Below are positions 17,775 to 25,854 of a stretch of DNA of 64,000 nt, in pieces. The notes below the pieces were generated by a model, which saw nothing but the letters and a program-made list of their open reading frames with translations, was not told the origin of the DNA and searched no databases. The DNA is from Leptospira fluminis (GTDB taxonomy: Bacteria > Spirochaetota > Leptospiria > Leptospirales > Leptospiraceae), in NCBI RefSeq assembly GCF_004771275.1, contig NZ_RQEV01000003.1, positions 620,001-684,000 of the forward strand, written 5' to 3'. The stretch's first letter is position 1, and every line of letters begins with the position of its first letter. A program made the position numbers and the translations under genes.

Positions 17775-18926
17775 CTATTCGTCCTTTTTCGGAAGCGCGA
17801 AGAAATTCCTCAATTCGGAGTTTTGTTTTCCGATTTTCCAAAGGAATCCGTCCAGAACGTAGTGAGTGAATTGAGGGAGAAAGAACAGAGGGACCAGTAC
17901 CGATTCGAGTCCTCTTCCGATACCGGATTTTACGATCGGATCGTTTCCGAATAATTGAGGATGTTCCCGCCAGACGAACGTATCCCAAAGCCATTCTTCG
18001 GAATACGAAAGCAGGATTAGAGTACCTATAAACGCGAAAACTCCCGAACCGATCCTTTTAAAGGCTTCGTAATATATCGCGGGAAAATTCCCTTTTGCGA
18101 ATCTTCCGTACATAAACAGCAAGGCCATGTAGGGAACTCCATGGTTCACTATGTTCGTCAAGGTAAAACTTAAGTCGTCGTTTTTAACGACGATTCCCAC
18201 ATACCAGATAATAGCCGTGTTTAAAAGTAATAGGTTTTTGGGCCAGGACAGTCTACCCGATCTAAGGTAGGAATAAACTTGGGAGATAAAATACAGAAAG
18301 ACCCAACCCCAAAAAAAGATCAGGGAATAGGTTGCTATGTCCGCCTGAGGAAAACTGAAAAAATCCCCGTCCAAGAACCATTCAAAATTACGGCCTTCCG
18401 GAGTCGTATGCCAATAGACGATTGGAACGATCGTTACGGCGTAAAGTGTGGATTTTTCCCAAGCGAAAGGAAGTACCTTGGATTCCCTCGGTTCCTTGGA
18501 GGAGTATAGCGCCAAGAAACCGTATTGTTGTCTGATAAAATGAAACACGGCCAGATAAGCCATAATTCTCCAAAAAATCGTTTTTCCGAAAGAGTGGAGT
18601 ATCAATGCCGCTAAGAAACAGAAGATCGGAACGATCGTTAGGAGAGTTTTTCTCTCTACCCATTGTCGCTTATCAAAATAAGTCCGGAATAAAGTGGAAT
18701 ATACGTGCGAGACATCGATGCCGGGAACGAGAACCAACCATAGCCAGGAAGGGAAGGCTTTTCCATTCGTTCTACCCGAACCTGATCCGGCAATCCCGCT
18801 CGATAATCCGGCCAAATCCAGCGAATACAATATCAACACCGAAAAGATTCCGGGACCGATGATCCAGATCAGATCGAATTTTGCGGAAAAAATCCAAGGA
18901 TTTTTTTGCGAAGATTCCTGTTTCAA
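17775..18926 (-). CDS. polytopic membrane protein with membrane-embedded histidines
   Basis: A 383-residue protein with about 9-10 hydrophobic segments and no recognised family. Histidines occur in or next to membrane segments in conserved-looking contexts: DVSHVYSTLFRTYFD (~70-85), VFHFIRQQYGF, NIVNHGVPYM, and FTHYVLDGFLWK near the C terminus. Such patterns are seen in membrane oxidoreductases and desaturases that hold metals, but this is only resemblance. Start TTG overlaps the stop of the upstream FAD oxidoreductase (TTGA), so the two are almost certainly made together. I infer a shared redox task at the membrane. Confidence 0.7.
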   Translation of the reverse strand: MKQESSQKNPWIFSAKFDLIWIIGPGIFSVLILYSLDLAGLSSGIAGSGSGRTNGKAFPSWLWLVLVPGIDVSHVYSTLFRTYFDKRQWVERKTLLTIVPIFCFLAALILHSFGKTIFWRIMAYLAVFHFIRQQYGFLALYSSKEPRESKVLPFAWEKSTLYAVTIVPIVYWHTTPEGRNFEWFLDGDFFSFPQADIATYSLIFFWGWVFLYFISQVYSYLRSGRLSWPKNLLLLNTAIIWYVGIVVKNDDLSFTLTNIVNHGVPYMALLFMYGRFAKGNFPAIYYEAFKRIGSGVFAFIGTLILLSYSEEWLWDTFVWREHPQLFGNDPIVKSGIGRGLESVLVPLFFLPQFTHYVLDGFLWKIGKQNSELRNFFALPKKDE

Positions 18927-20533
18927 AAACTTCTCCCCAGATCTCTATTCACTTTCTTAAAGGCTTCGTGTCCCCTATAGAGAGCTTCCTCGAAAATGGA
19001 TACTCCACTTAAATCGGAATGTGCAAAATGAAGACCCTGAGCGGAAATTGAAAGGCTTTGGCGATCGTTTCCCCAGAGAAAGCCCGGATTCGGTCGAATC
19101 ATCCCGTGAGCGATCGTCATTATATCCAACCGAGTGACGAGTCCGTCTATGTCCGGATGAGGTCTGCGCAAATCGGAGAGAATTCCGTCTTTCCAATCTT
19201 TCCAGGAACTCCGAGCCATGTAATTTCTGGAACCGATCGTATCCCTTTCGCCGAAAGCGTGGTAATAAGTCAAAACGGATTGCGGCCTCTGAGCCCTAAG
19301 GTCTTGGTGGGTCGAAACCACGTACCCTAATCCTTTGCTCCGATAAATCACGTTTTCCCAAGCTGGCGGATGTCCCTTCCCTTCCGGAACTTCGTCTACG
19401 AATAAATTTGCGACCAACCAAGGGGAATACTGTAGTCGATGCAGTGCGGGGTTTTTTTCCCCCAATATATATTTTCTCGTAAATGAAGGTAGGGAATAAA
19501 CCACCTGCTCGGAAACGTATTTGGTTTCCCGGTTTCTCGTCGCATCATAGACGGTCGTTTCCCATGTATTTGCGATTTTTTTTATGTTTAAGACTAACTG
19601 AGAGGTTTTGATCCGACCTTCGGAACGGCTTTTTAATTTTTCCATCAGGAATCCGTTTCCTTCCGGCCAGGTTAGTACGGCCGGAAAATCGTCCTCGTCA
19701 TGGGGTCGTGAGCAGAAATAATGTAGTCCCGCCCAAGCGGATATACTTTCCGAATTTGCGCCGTAGTCGTCCCGGACACAATAATCGGCATACCAGAGGA
19801 TTTCGGGAGAAGAGATGCCCTGGGACTTTAGGTAATCGGAAAATGGAAACATGTCCAACCGTAAAATGGAAGGATCTCTCGAAGACAGATCGATCGGAAT
19901 CACGAATGCGCGTTTTCCGTCTCTGCCGATTCGGTTTTTCCAAGTACGTAATATTTCTTTGAATTTTTCCTCTTGTTCGTCGGGCTCCCCGGACCTTCTA
20001 GGTAATAACCCTGCGTGCCATCTCCCTTGGTAAAAAAGTCTTTCGCCCGGATCGAAACAAAGAGAGGTTTCCGCATAAATCGGATCTCCCGACTTGTCCG
20101 TTCCGACAACGAGACCTATCTCTTCCAGAAACTTGCGTACGAGTACCGCCTCTTTTCCCGGCTGCGGAAGATAATGCGCTCCCCATGGAAATCGGAAGCC
20201 TGCCCGTTCCTCGTACCTGGAATTGCCGCCGACTTCCTTTTCCAAATCCAGAATCAGATAGTCCTCGAACCCGGAATTTTTGAGATAATATCCCGTGGAA
20301 AGTCCGGAAATACCGCCACCGACGATCAGAACCTTCGTTCTTTTCGTTTCTCCAACCGGGTTTTTTCCGGGGGAATAATCGCGGATTTTATGTCCGAGGT
20401 TTTTATCCGGTCCGAGAATGGATCCTTCTAATTTTTTTCTTCTGAACTTAAAGAGGGCTCCGATTCCCAATGCCGCGGAGCATAAGGCTAGAGTAAAAAG
20501 AAATACTCTCCTGGAAAGACGATCCTCGTTCAT
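18923..20533 (-). CDS. FAD-dependent oxidoreductase with Tat-type signal
   Basis: The 536-residue protein opens with a twin-arginine-like signal (LSRRVFLFTLAL) and a hydrophobic stretch to about residue 27. A Rossmann dinucleotide site follows (VLIVGGGISGLSTGYYL, ~70-86), then an acidic residue ending strand 2 (LDLEKEVGGNS). This is the amine-oxidase/phytoene-desaturase-like FAD fold. The C-terminal FAD segment GLHFAHSDLSGVSIFEEAL fits that class. It may be exported folded with FAD bound, or anchored by the uncleaved signal. Substrate unknown. ATG start; the next gene overlaps by 4 nt and encodes the polytopic protein. Confidence 0.8.
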   Translation of the reverse strand: MNEDRLSRRVFLFTLALCSAALGIGALFKFRRKKLEGSILGPDKNLGHKIRDYSPGKNPVGETKRTKVLIVGGGISGLSTGYYLKNSGFEDYLILDLEKEVGGNSRYEERAGFRFPWGAHYLPQPGKEAVLVRKFLEEIGLVVGTDKSGDPIYAETSLCFDPGERLFYQGRWHAGLLPRRSGEPDEQEEKFKEILRTWKNRIGRDGKRAFVIPIDLSSRDPSILRLDMFPFSDYLKSQGISSPEILWYADYCVRDDYGANSESISAWAGLHYFCSRPHDEDDFPAVLTWPEGNGFLMEKLKSRSEGRIKTSQLVLNIKKIANTWETTVYDATRNRETKYVSEQVVYSLPSFTRKYILGEKNPALHRLQYSPWLVANLFVDEVPEGKGHPPAWENVIYRSKGLGYVVSTHQDLRAQRPQSVLTYYHAFGERDTIGSRNYMARSSWKDWKDGILSDLRRPHPDIDGLVTRLDIMTIAHGMIRPNPGFLWGNDRQSLSISAQGLHFAHSDLSGVSIFEEALYRGHEAFKKVNRDLGRSF

Positions 20534-20634
20534 ATACTCGTCTTATCTTTGCCGACCGAACGGGTACTGCAAGGAAAAGATGTCGGGCGGAGGATTCTCC
20601 TTGGCTTTTCCCCCGGCCGGAAAAATTTTCCCAC

Positions 20635-21396
20635 ATGGCTCTTCTACTGGATTTGGACAATACGCTTTTCGACTCCGTAACGATTTACGAATCTACATTG
20701 AAACAATTGGAGAAAAACGCGAAACGATTCGGTTTCAAGAATCCGGAAGAATTTCGACTGAAATATTCTTCGGCAAGAACCGAAGCAAAACGGGATTTAC
20801 CCAAAAAATCCACGAATCAATTGCGACTATTGTACTTCAAAAAAATGTCCGAATCCCTATTCGGATCGATTCGGGCAAAATGGGTTCTGGATTTGGAAGC
20901 CGAATATTTTCGTCTTTTCCTGCTCGGAATCAAGGAATGGAAGAGAAAGAACGGAAATGAGTTCGGTAAAATACTTCGGTTGCTTCGGGAAATCCAGGAA
21001 CATAAGGATTTGATTCTTCTTACGAACGAGAATCTCAGAACACAACTTCTAAAATTAAAAGTGTTACTTCCGAACAACTTTAAATACCACTTGACGACTT
21101 CCGAAGAAGTCGGTGAGGAAAAGCCTTCCCGTCGGATTTTTGAAAAAGCGCTAAGCTTGGATTCCCGGAAGATCGGGCAGGATTATATGATTGGAGATTC
21201 TTTGGAAGGAGATATCCAAGGAGCATTGGACTTTGGAATCGAAGCGATTCACATAAAGGGGATCCTATCCGATTCGAATAAGAAAGATTCCGTTCTGGAA
21301 AAAAGAAGTCATGCCGCAGGAAGTTATTGGGAAGCGCCCGACTTACGCTCCGCTCTGAATTTGGTCCTAGCTACGGACCAAGGGAGAGTGCTTTAA
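20635..21396 (+). CDS. HAD-superfamily hydrolase
   Basis: The 253-residue cytoplasmic enzyme has all four HAD motifs: DLDNT (residues 6-10), LLTNE (motif II threonine), EKPSRRIF (motif III lysine) and [11 protein letters not shown] (motif IV acid pair). An all-helical cap lies between motifs I and II, as in subfamily I phosphatases and haloacid dehalogenases. Most such proteins are phosphatases of small metabolites; the substrate is unknown. Start ATG at 20635, just after a short divergent region shared with the FAD oxidoreductase. dapF begins about 140 nt downstream. Confidence 0.85.
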   Translation: MALLLDLDNTLFDSVTIYESTLKQLEKNAKRFGFKNPEEFRLKYSSARTEAKRDLPKKSTNQLRLLYFKKMSESLFGSIRAKWVLDLEAEYFRLFLLGIKEWKRKNGNEFGKILRLLREIQEHKDLILLTNENLRTQLLKLKVLLPNNFKYHLTTSEEVGEEKPSRRIFEKALSLDSRKIGQDYMIGDSLEGDIQGALDFGIEAIHIKGILSDSNKKDSVLEKRSHAAGSYWEAPDLRSALNLVLATDQGRVL

Positions 21397-21536
21397 GAAG
21401 CGGTGTTATTTTTGTAAAACCGTGCGATCGGCTAAGTCTAAAAAAGGTCCGAACGGGCGAACTTTTTGGATTTTCCCTGATGACGGTCGCTTTCAGGATG
21501 GATGTAATACAATGCGGTTTGGGACAGGTACGTAAA

Positions 21537-22385
21537 TTGGCGAAAGTGCAATTCACCAAAATGGAAGGAATCGGAAACGATTACGTGTACATAGATGCGA
21601 CTCGGGACGATCTCAGGTTAAGCCCGGCACAGATTCAAAAACTTTCCGATCGAAATTTCGGAATCGGAGGGGACGGGGTCATCTTCATTCGAAGCTCGAA
21701 TCGGGGCGACTTCCTTATGGATATGTACAACGCCGACGGCTCTTCGTCCGAAATGTGCGGTAACGGAATTCGTTGCGTGGCCAAATACGTGTACGATCAC
21801 GGACTAACTTCCAAAAAGAATCCGATCATCGAAACCGGAGCAGGTTTACTCGAAGTCGATTTAGCGGTAAATTCCGTAAATAAGGTGGAGTTCGTTTCCG
21901 TCGATATGGGAAAGCCGATCCTTGCACCGTCCCTCATTCCGGTGAATTTGGCGGGAGAGGGGCCGGTTTTAGAGCAGTCGATCCGAATCGGAGACCGATC
22001 CTTGAAGTTTACCGCAGTAAGCATGGGAAATCCTCATTGCGTGATTTTCGTGGAAGATCCGGATTCCTTTCCGGTTCACGAAATCGGTCCCTTGATCGAA
22101 AATAAAACGGATTTATTTCCGAGACGGGTAAACGTGGAATTCGTTTCTTTAAAAGGAAAGGACCATCTTTACCAGAGGACTTGGGAACGGGGGGCTGGAG
22201 AAACTCTTGCTTGCGGAACCGGCGCTTGTGCGGTCATGACGGCGGCACATTTGACCGGAAGAACCGGAAAAGACGTCCGGATCGATTTAAGAGGGGGAAG
22301 CCTTCGCATCCAGTGGTTGGAATCGGGACACGTTTTAATGACTGGCCCGGCTCAGGAAGTGTTTACAGGAATTGTGGAAGTCTAG
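21537..22385 (+). CDS. dapF: diaminopimelate epimerase
   Basis: Converts LL- to meso-diaminopimelate for lysine and peptidoglycan. The 282-residue protein begins [20 protein letters not shown] and contains both catalytic cysteines: [11 protein letters not shown] and [10 protein letters not shown]. The open frame runs further upstream, but family proteins begin just before FTKMEG. I therefore chose TTG at 21537, with GGGACAGG about 9 nt upstream; a GTG at 21546 is an alternative. The stop interlocks with convergent plsC as CTAG (22382-22385). Confidence 0.93.
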   Translation: MAKVQFTKMEGIGNDYVYIDATRDDLRLSPAQIQKLSDRNFGIGGDGVIFIRSSNRGDFLMDMYNADGSSSEMCGNGIRCVAKYVYDHGLTSKKNPIIETGAGLLEVDLAVNSVNKVEFVSVDMGKPILAPSLIPVNLAGEGPVLEQSIRIGDRSLKFTAVSMGNPHCVIFVEDPDSFPVHEIGPLIENKTDLFPRRVNVEFVSLKGKDHLYQRTWERGAGETLACGTGACAVMTAAHLTGRTGKDVRIDLRGGSLRIQWLESGHVLMTGPAQEVFTGIVEV

Positions 22386-23092
22386 GTTTCCACGTATTGG
22401 CCTTCCAACAATCTCGTCATCCGGACGCGAACTTCATCGGAAAGGCTTTTTAAATTTTCTTCCAACGATCCGGACAAGAACGGTCTGTGATCTATTTTTT
22501 CCCCGTAAACCACTTTCACTTTTTTATAAATCGCCCGCTTTTTGATTTCGCAGACTTCTTTCGGCATTCCCATGAAGCTACGAACGATTGGCGGGATGGG
22601 AATATCCGAGTAGGTCTCTTCCACAGGGATGATGACGGTGGGAAGAATATCGACTTTGTTCCGGATCGAAAACGCCGCAAAACCTTCGTGAAAATCCACC
22701 ATGGGTTTTTTGAAATCGTTCTGTACCATGTAGTCATGGCCTTCCGGAAAAATTCCCAATACATCTCCTCGTTTGAAAACCTGCTGGATCATTTTTATGG
22801 AAGCGAGGGATATCTTACCGTCGACCGACATGGGGATTCCTCCCGCAATTTTGGCGAGATCCTTAAAGATCGGAATTCGAAACGTGTATTCCGCTGCCAC
22901 CCAGGAAATGAACCTAGGGAATGTGCAGGAGAGAATGAACGGATCCATGTCGGAGCGATGGTTGCAGACCAGGATCAACTTGCCGTCGGAAACGATGTGT
23001 TCCGTACCGTAAGCGGTGATATTCACCGCCATTCCGATAAACGGAGCGACAAAATTTCGAATCGTAAGGTAAGCCCTTGCCTCTTTATCCAT
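22382..23092 (-). CDS. plsC: 1-acylglycerol-3-phosphate O-acyltransferase family protein
   Basis: The 236-residue PlsC-type acyltransferase is involved in phospholipid synthesis at the inner membrane. The catalytic motif [10 protein letters not shown] (the family HxxxxD box) is at about residues 43-52. Motif III is seen as GIFPEGHD (the FPEG box), and [10 protein letters not shown] fits motif II. Length is typical. Preferred acceptor and acyl donor are not clear, so it may act on another lysophospholipid. The 93-residue gene at 23114 lies 21 nt upstream on the same strand, suggesting an operon. The stop interlocks with dapF. Confidence 0.85.
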   Translation of the reverse strand: MDKEARAYLTIRNFVAPFIGMAVNITAYGTEHIVSDGKLILVCNHRSDMDPFILSCTFPRFISWVAAEYTFRIPIFKDLAKIAGGIPMSVDGKISLASIKMIQQVFKRGDVLGIFPEGHDYMVQNDFKKPMVDFHEGFAAFSIRNKVDILPTVIIPVEETYSDIPIPPIVRSFMGMPKEVCEIKKRAIYKKVKVVYGEKIDHRPFLSGSLEENLKSLSDEVRVRMTRLLEGQYVET

Positions 23093-23113
23093 ACCGGTTT
23101 CCAGTTCGGGAAA

Positions 23114-23395
23114 TTATTCCCCTAAAAATACGTTCCACCATTTCTTATCCGGTTCCGCAGCTTTAGAAGAACCGGAGCCTCGCTCATTCGGTTCCGGTCC
23201 GCCGGACTGCGGCCTTCCCGTTTCCTTTTGCTTTCTCCGGGGTTGGATCGAGGCGAGGTTTCGTTTCATCTCCTCGTATTCCTTTTGGGCTCCAGCATTG
23301 GAACGGATATAATTTCGAATCTCGGCCCATTCCGGGTCGTGTTCATTGCCGTACACGGCGTAGTTCATCAGATCGATTTGATCGAACTCAGGCAT
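23114..23395 (-). CDS. hypothetical protein with anti-sigma-factor-like N terminus
   Basis: The 93-residue soluble protein starts MPEFDQIDLMNYAVYGNEHD, then EWAEIRNYIRSNAGAQKEYEEM. This layout recalls the N-terminal helices of anti-sigma factors and related membrane-less zf-HC2-like proteins, though no zinc-binding histidine/cysteine set is present. The C-terminal half is a proline/glycine/serine-rich charged linker ending KKWWNVFLGE. The ATG at 23395 is preceded by AGGA at good spacing. A longer frame starts upstream but is not supported. No sigma factor gene is adjacent. It is followed after 21 nt by plsC. Confidence 0.6.
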   Translation of the reverse strand: MPEFDQIDLMNYAVYGNEHDPEWAEIRNYIRSNAGAQKEYEEMKRNLASIQPRRKQKETGRPQSGGPEPNERGSGSSKAAEPDKKWWNVFLGE

Positions 23396-23594
23396 AACTT
23401 TCCTTTCCGTAAAGGGAATTCGAAGCGGATTCGGGCTTTCGACGTTGCTCCACCCGAACCTTTCGCATGTTTGCCCGGGAAAATACTGTGGCAACAGTTT
23501 TAGTAAATTTCAAACCGGATTTTCCTCCTTCGTAAAAGAAAATTCTCTCGAGAAAGAGTGAATTCCGACTCTTCGTTTTCCGAATCTATAAAAC

Positions 23595-23777
23595 ATGGAG
23601 AGAGAGAATCTCCCTCGATTTAACGGACATAATCTTTCCGAAACGGAAGAAGAAAAAAAGGCCCCGTTCGAAGCAGGAAGTACAAGGATCATTCCTTTTC
23701 CTACATTGCCGGGTCGAAACTTGCGGAAAATCCGAGAGTTGTACGAAATCCTATTCGATTCAAGAGAAAGAATTTAA
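23595..23777 (+). CDS. possible small hypothetical protein (60 aa)
   Basis: An ATG-initiated 60-residue frame in an otherwise empty stretch between two minus-strand units. It is charged (SETEEEKKAPFE, RKIRELYEILFDSRE) with a predicted C-terminal helix and no signal. No ribosome site is evident, and TATAAA sits only a few bases before the ATG, so a leaderless message is conceivable. Support is weak; the alternative is non-coding spacer. Confidence 0.3.
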   Translation: MERENLPRFNGHNLSETEEEKKAPFEAGSTRIIPFPTLPGRNLRKIRELYEILFDSRERI

Positions 23778-23816
23778 GTAAGAATCCCTTTTGGGGAAAA
23801 AGGACCTTCTCAAAAA

Positions 23817-24293
23817 TTAAAAAAGAGAACGTAGAAAATTCAGGTACTCTTCTTTGCTCGGGTCCGACTCCGGAGGACACCATGTGGCAAATTCCTTGTC
23901 CGACTGAGGATCGTAAGGTCCCGACTTTCCTTCGAAACAGATACAATGTTCGGAAAGGCAGACGACTGTATGGTAAATTCCCGGAAGAATATCGATTCCG
24001 TATACGGGTCCTTCCGAACTCAAAATTTGGGTCTCCAGAACGCTTCCGTCTTCTCGGAAGAGAATGAACCCCAGTTTTCCCCGGAGTGCTAAAAACGTTT
24101 CCGGCTTGGGAGGATTTTTATGTCGATGGGGTTGGACGTACGTGTCCTTTGTAAGCACATTCAGGAACCTTTGGTACGGTTCCGAGAGTTCGTGAAAATT
24201 GTGATTTGTTCTCTTTCGGGGGGACGCGGCAGCTTCCTGTAGGAGTCGCCGGTAAAGTGATTCTTCTATATATTCTCTATCGAGTCGCGGCAA
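23817..24293 (-). CDS. WbuC-family cupin metalloprotein
   Basis: The 158-residue protein matches the WbuC cupin-fold family. It has an N-terminal helical region, then the metal-binding cupin block QPHRHKNPPKPETFLALRG (~residues 54-72) with two His and a Glu, and a C-terminal second block ending in a cysteine-containing tail (CICFEGKSGPYD). WbuC proteins are often found in O-antigen clusters but their reaction is unknown. The start TTG lies inside the end of the ferredoxin-like gene (17-nt overlap), indicating coupling. Here it is not in a sugar cluster. Confidence 0.8.
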   Translation of the reverse strand: MPRLDREYIEESLYRRLLQEAAASPRKRTNHNFHELSEPYQRFLNVLTKDTYVQPHRHKNPPKPETFLALRGKLGFILFREDGSVLETQILSSEGPVYGIDILPGIYHTVVCLSEHCICFEGKSGPYDPQSDKEFATWCPPESDPSKEEYLNFLRSLF

Positions 24294-24456
24294 GGTTTAA
24301 TCGCTCTTCACAATAGGCTACAAGGTAGTCTTTGCATGCAGTGCAGGTATCCGCAGCACCACAGGATCGTACTACCTCTCTATAATCTTTCCCTTCGGAG
24401 ACGGCTCTTTGTACGATCGTTTCGAATCTCACTTGAGCGCAATGGCATTTTTCCAT
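24277..24456 (-). CDS. BFD-like [2Fe-2S]-binding protein
   Basis: The 59-residue protein begins MEKCHCAQVRF and carries C-x-C at residues 4-6 and C-x2-C at about 37-40 (DTCTACKD). These are the four ligands of bacterioferritin-associated-ferredoxin-like domains. Extra cysteines are at about 31 and 48. Such domains bind a [2Fe-2S] cluster and serve in iron release, nitrite reductases or as small electron carriers. I chose the ATG at 24456; an upstream ATG at 24513 adds 19 unconserved-looking residues. Overlaps the cupin gene by 17 nt. An inverted repeat TGAGNCTCA lies upstream at 24492-24500. Confidence 0.7.
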   Translation of the reverse strand: MEKCHCAQVRFETIVQRAVSEGKDYREVVRSCGAADTCTACKDYLVAYCEERLNLAATR

Positions 24457-24651
24457 CCAACAGGCCTCTATCCTAACGGTACTATCGTTTTTGAGACTCA
24501 GTATAAATGTCAAGTGTTAGAGGAAAAAAAACAAAAGAATTTATACCAAGACCAGCATATTATGTCTCTTTATAAAAGGATGAACTCGGAGCGAAAATGG
24601 TAGAAAGAAAAAGGGATGATACTTGGATCCGAAGGATTTTAAAGAAAGAAG

Positions 24652-24728
24652 TGGCGCGCCCTGAAGGATTCGAACCTCCGACCCTTTGATCCGTAGTCAA
24701 ATACTCTATCCATCTGAGCTAAGGGCGC
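24652..24728 (-). tRNA. tRNA-Arg (anticodon ACG)
   Basis: On the minus strand the gene folds as a standard cloverleaf: acceptor GCGCCCT/AGGGCGC, D arm with AGCTCAG, anticodon stem TTTGA/TCAAA enclosing CTACGGA (anticodon ACG), and T arm GGAGGTTCGAATCCTTC. A 3' CCA appears to be encoded (TGG at 24652-24654 on plus), unlike the two serine tRNAs nearby. A in position 34 would normally be deaminated to inosine to read CGN codons. Confidence 0.93.
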
Positions 24729-24733
24729 GGATT

Positions 24734-25168
24734 TTAATGAAAAAATTTTCTCTCCAGAAGCGCTAGATGCTCTTCCGGGAGTTTCGGGACCAGTTTTTTT
24801 CCCTTAGAGTAATTGTATAGCAAGAAACCGGATAGACCGACATAGACGACAATTCCGATCAGATGCGATAGATTTCCCAGCCAGGGGCCCGCAAACGGAA
24901 TCCAGGAAAGGATCCAGGAAGAGAAAAGAAATCCCACGAAGTACAATAGGTTTAGGAATGAAAGCTTGGAATATCTGAGAACGGTTTCTTCTCCCGGAAA
25001 GAAGGTGAATCCGAGGAGCCAATTCCCGAATAAGGGAAGAGTCACGAGATACACGCGGAAGGTTTCCGAAGTCGCGAATTCTCTTCCCCGTTTGAGTTCC
25101 GGTTCGAGGCGAGCGAAAAACTTATCCTTGAGTTCCGCGAATTTTACCGAGTATTTTTCGAACTTCAT
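24734..25168 (-). CDS. small membrane protein, related to its upstream neighbour
   Basis: The 144-residue protein has a charged N-terminal helix (KFAELKDKFFARLEPELKRG) and then three or four hydrophobic segments. The last segment and tail (GFLLYNYSKGKKLVPKLPEE) resemble those of the gene directly upstream, suggesting tandem duplication of a DUF4870/Tic20-like fold. It overlaps the 3' end of that gene by 47 nt and ends 5 nt before tRNA-Arg. Function unknown. Confidence 0.65.
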   Translation of the reverse strand: MKFEKYSVKFAELKDKFFARLEPELKRGREFATSETFRVYLVTLPLFGNWLLGFTFFPGEETVLRYSKLSFLNLLYFVGFLFSSWILSWIPFAGPWLGNLSHLIGIVVYVGLSGFLLYNYSKGKKLVPKLPEEHLALLERKFFH

Positions 25169-25568
25169 TTTCTATTTCCGGAAAGAAAGGTAATACTGTT
25201 TTTTTGCCTTGGTACGCCCATAATGCGCCGAGGACGCTATATCCCGTTAAAAGAACCCAAGCTACGTAACTTAAGAAATCCGTAACGATAGGATTGGCGC
25301 GAATCAATTTCAAAATGGAACTTAAGATCGGGAATTCTCGGAGAAACCAGACCACCAGATACAAAAATACGAATCCGGCATTTAGCTTCATCGCTTGGAT
25401 TGCGTGGAATTTGCAGATCTCCTGGTGTTTTCTAAAAAACCAAGGCAGGAACCATCCGAAAAAAGGGATATAAGAGATCGCGGCGAAGGAGTTCGGGTAT
25501 TCCTCTCCTTCTAAAAGTTTTCTAACATCTTCCAGGAATTCCCGGGTATTGAATCTCTGGGAGGACAT
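25122..25568 (-). CDS. DUF4870/Tic20-like small membrane protein
   Basis: The 148-residue protein has a soluble N terminus, then AAISYIPFFGWFLPWFF, KFHAIQAMKLNAG and two further hydrophobic segments, the layout of DUF4870 or Tic20-like four-helix membrane proteins. It ends GKKTVLPFFPEIENEVRKIL. Function unknown. The next gene downstream is a divergent copy starting inside it. It begins 45 nt after tRNA-Ser(GCU) on the same strand. Confidence 0.7.
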   Translation of the reverse strand: MSSQRFNTREFLEDVRKLLEGEEYPNSFAAISYIPFFGWFLPWFFRKHQEICKFHAIQAMKLNAGFVFLYLVVWFLREFPILSSILKLIRANPIVTDFLSYVAWVLLTGYSVLGALWAYQGKKTVLPFFPEIENEVRKILGKIRGTQG

Positions 25569-25613
25569 ATTTTCTTTCTTCCTGGCTGTGTCAGACGGAA
25601 AGGAGGGAACATT

Positions 25614-25702
<89 letters not shown>

Positions 25703-25715
25703 ATTCGTTCCTATC

Positions 25716-25800
25716 CGGAGAAGGTAGGATTCGAACCCACGGTGAGTTTCCCCACGACGGTTTTCAAGACCGCTGCCTTAAACCACTCGGCCACTTCTCC
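25716..25800 (-). tRNA. tRNA-Ser (anticodon UGA)
   Basis: Class II tRNA of 85 nt on the minus strand: acceptor GGAGAAG/CTTCTCC, D arm GGCCGAGTGG, anticodon loop CTTGAAA (anticodon TGA), long variable arm, and T loop GGTTCGAATCC. No encoded CCA. It is 13 nt upstream of tRNA-Ser(GCU), probably on one precursor. Confidence 0.93.
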
Positions 25801-25854
25801 GGTTAAGGAATACTTTACTGACAGGAAGGGGGCCCCTGTCAAGGTGATTTAGTT

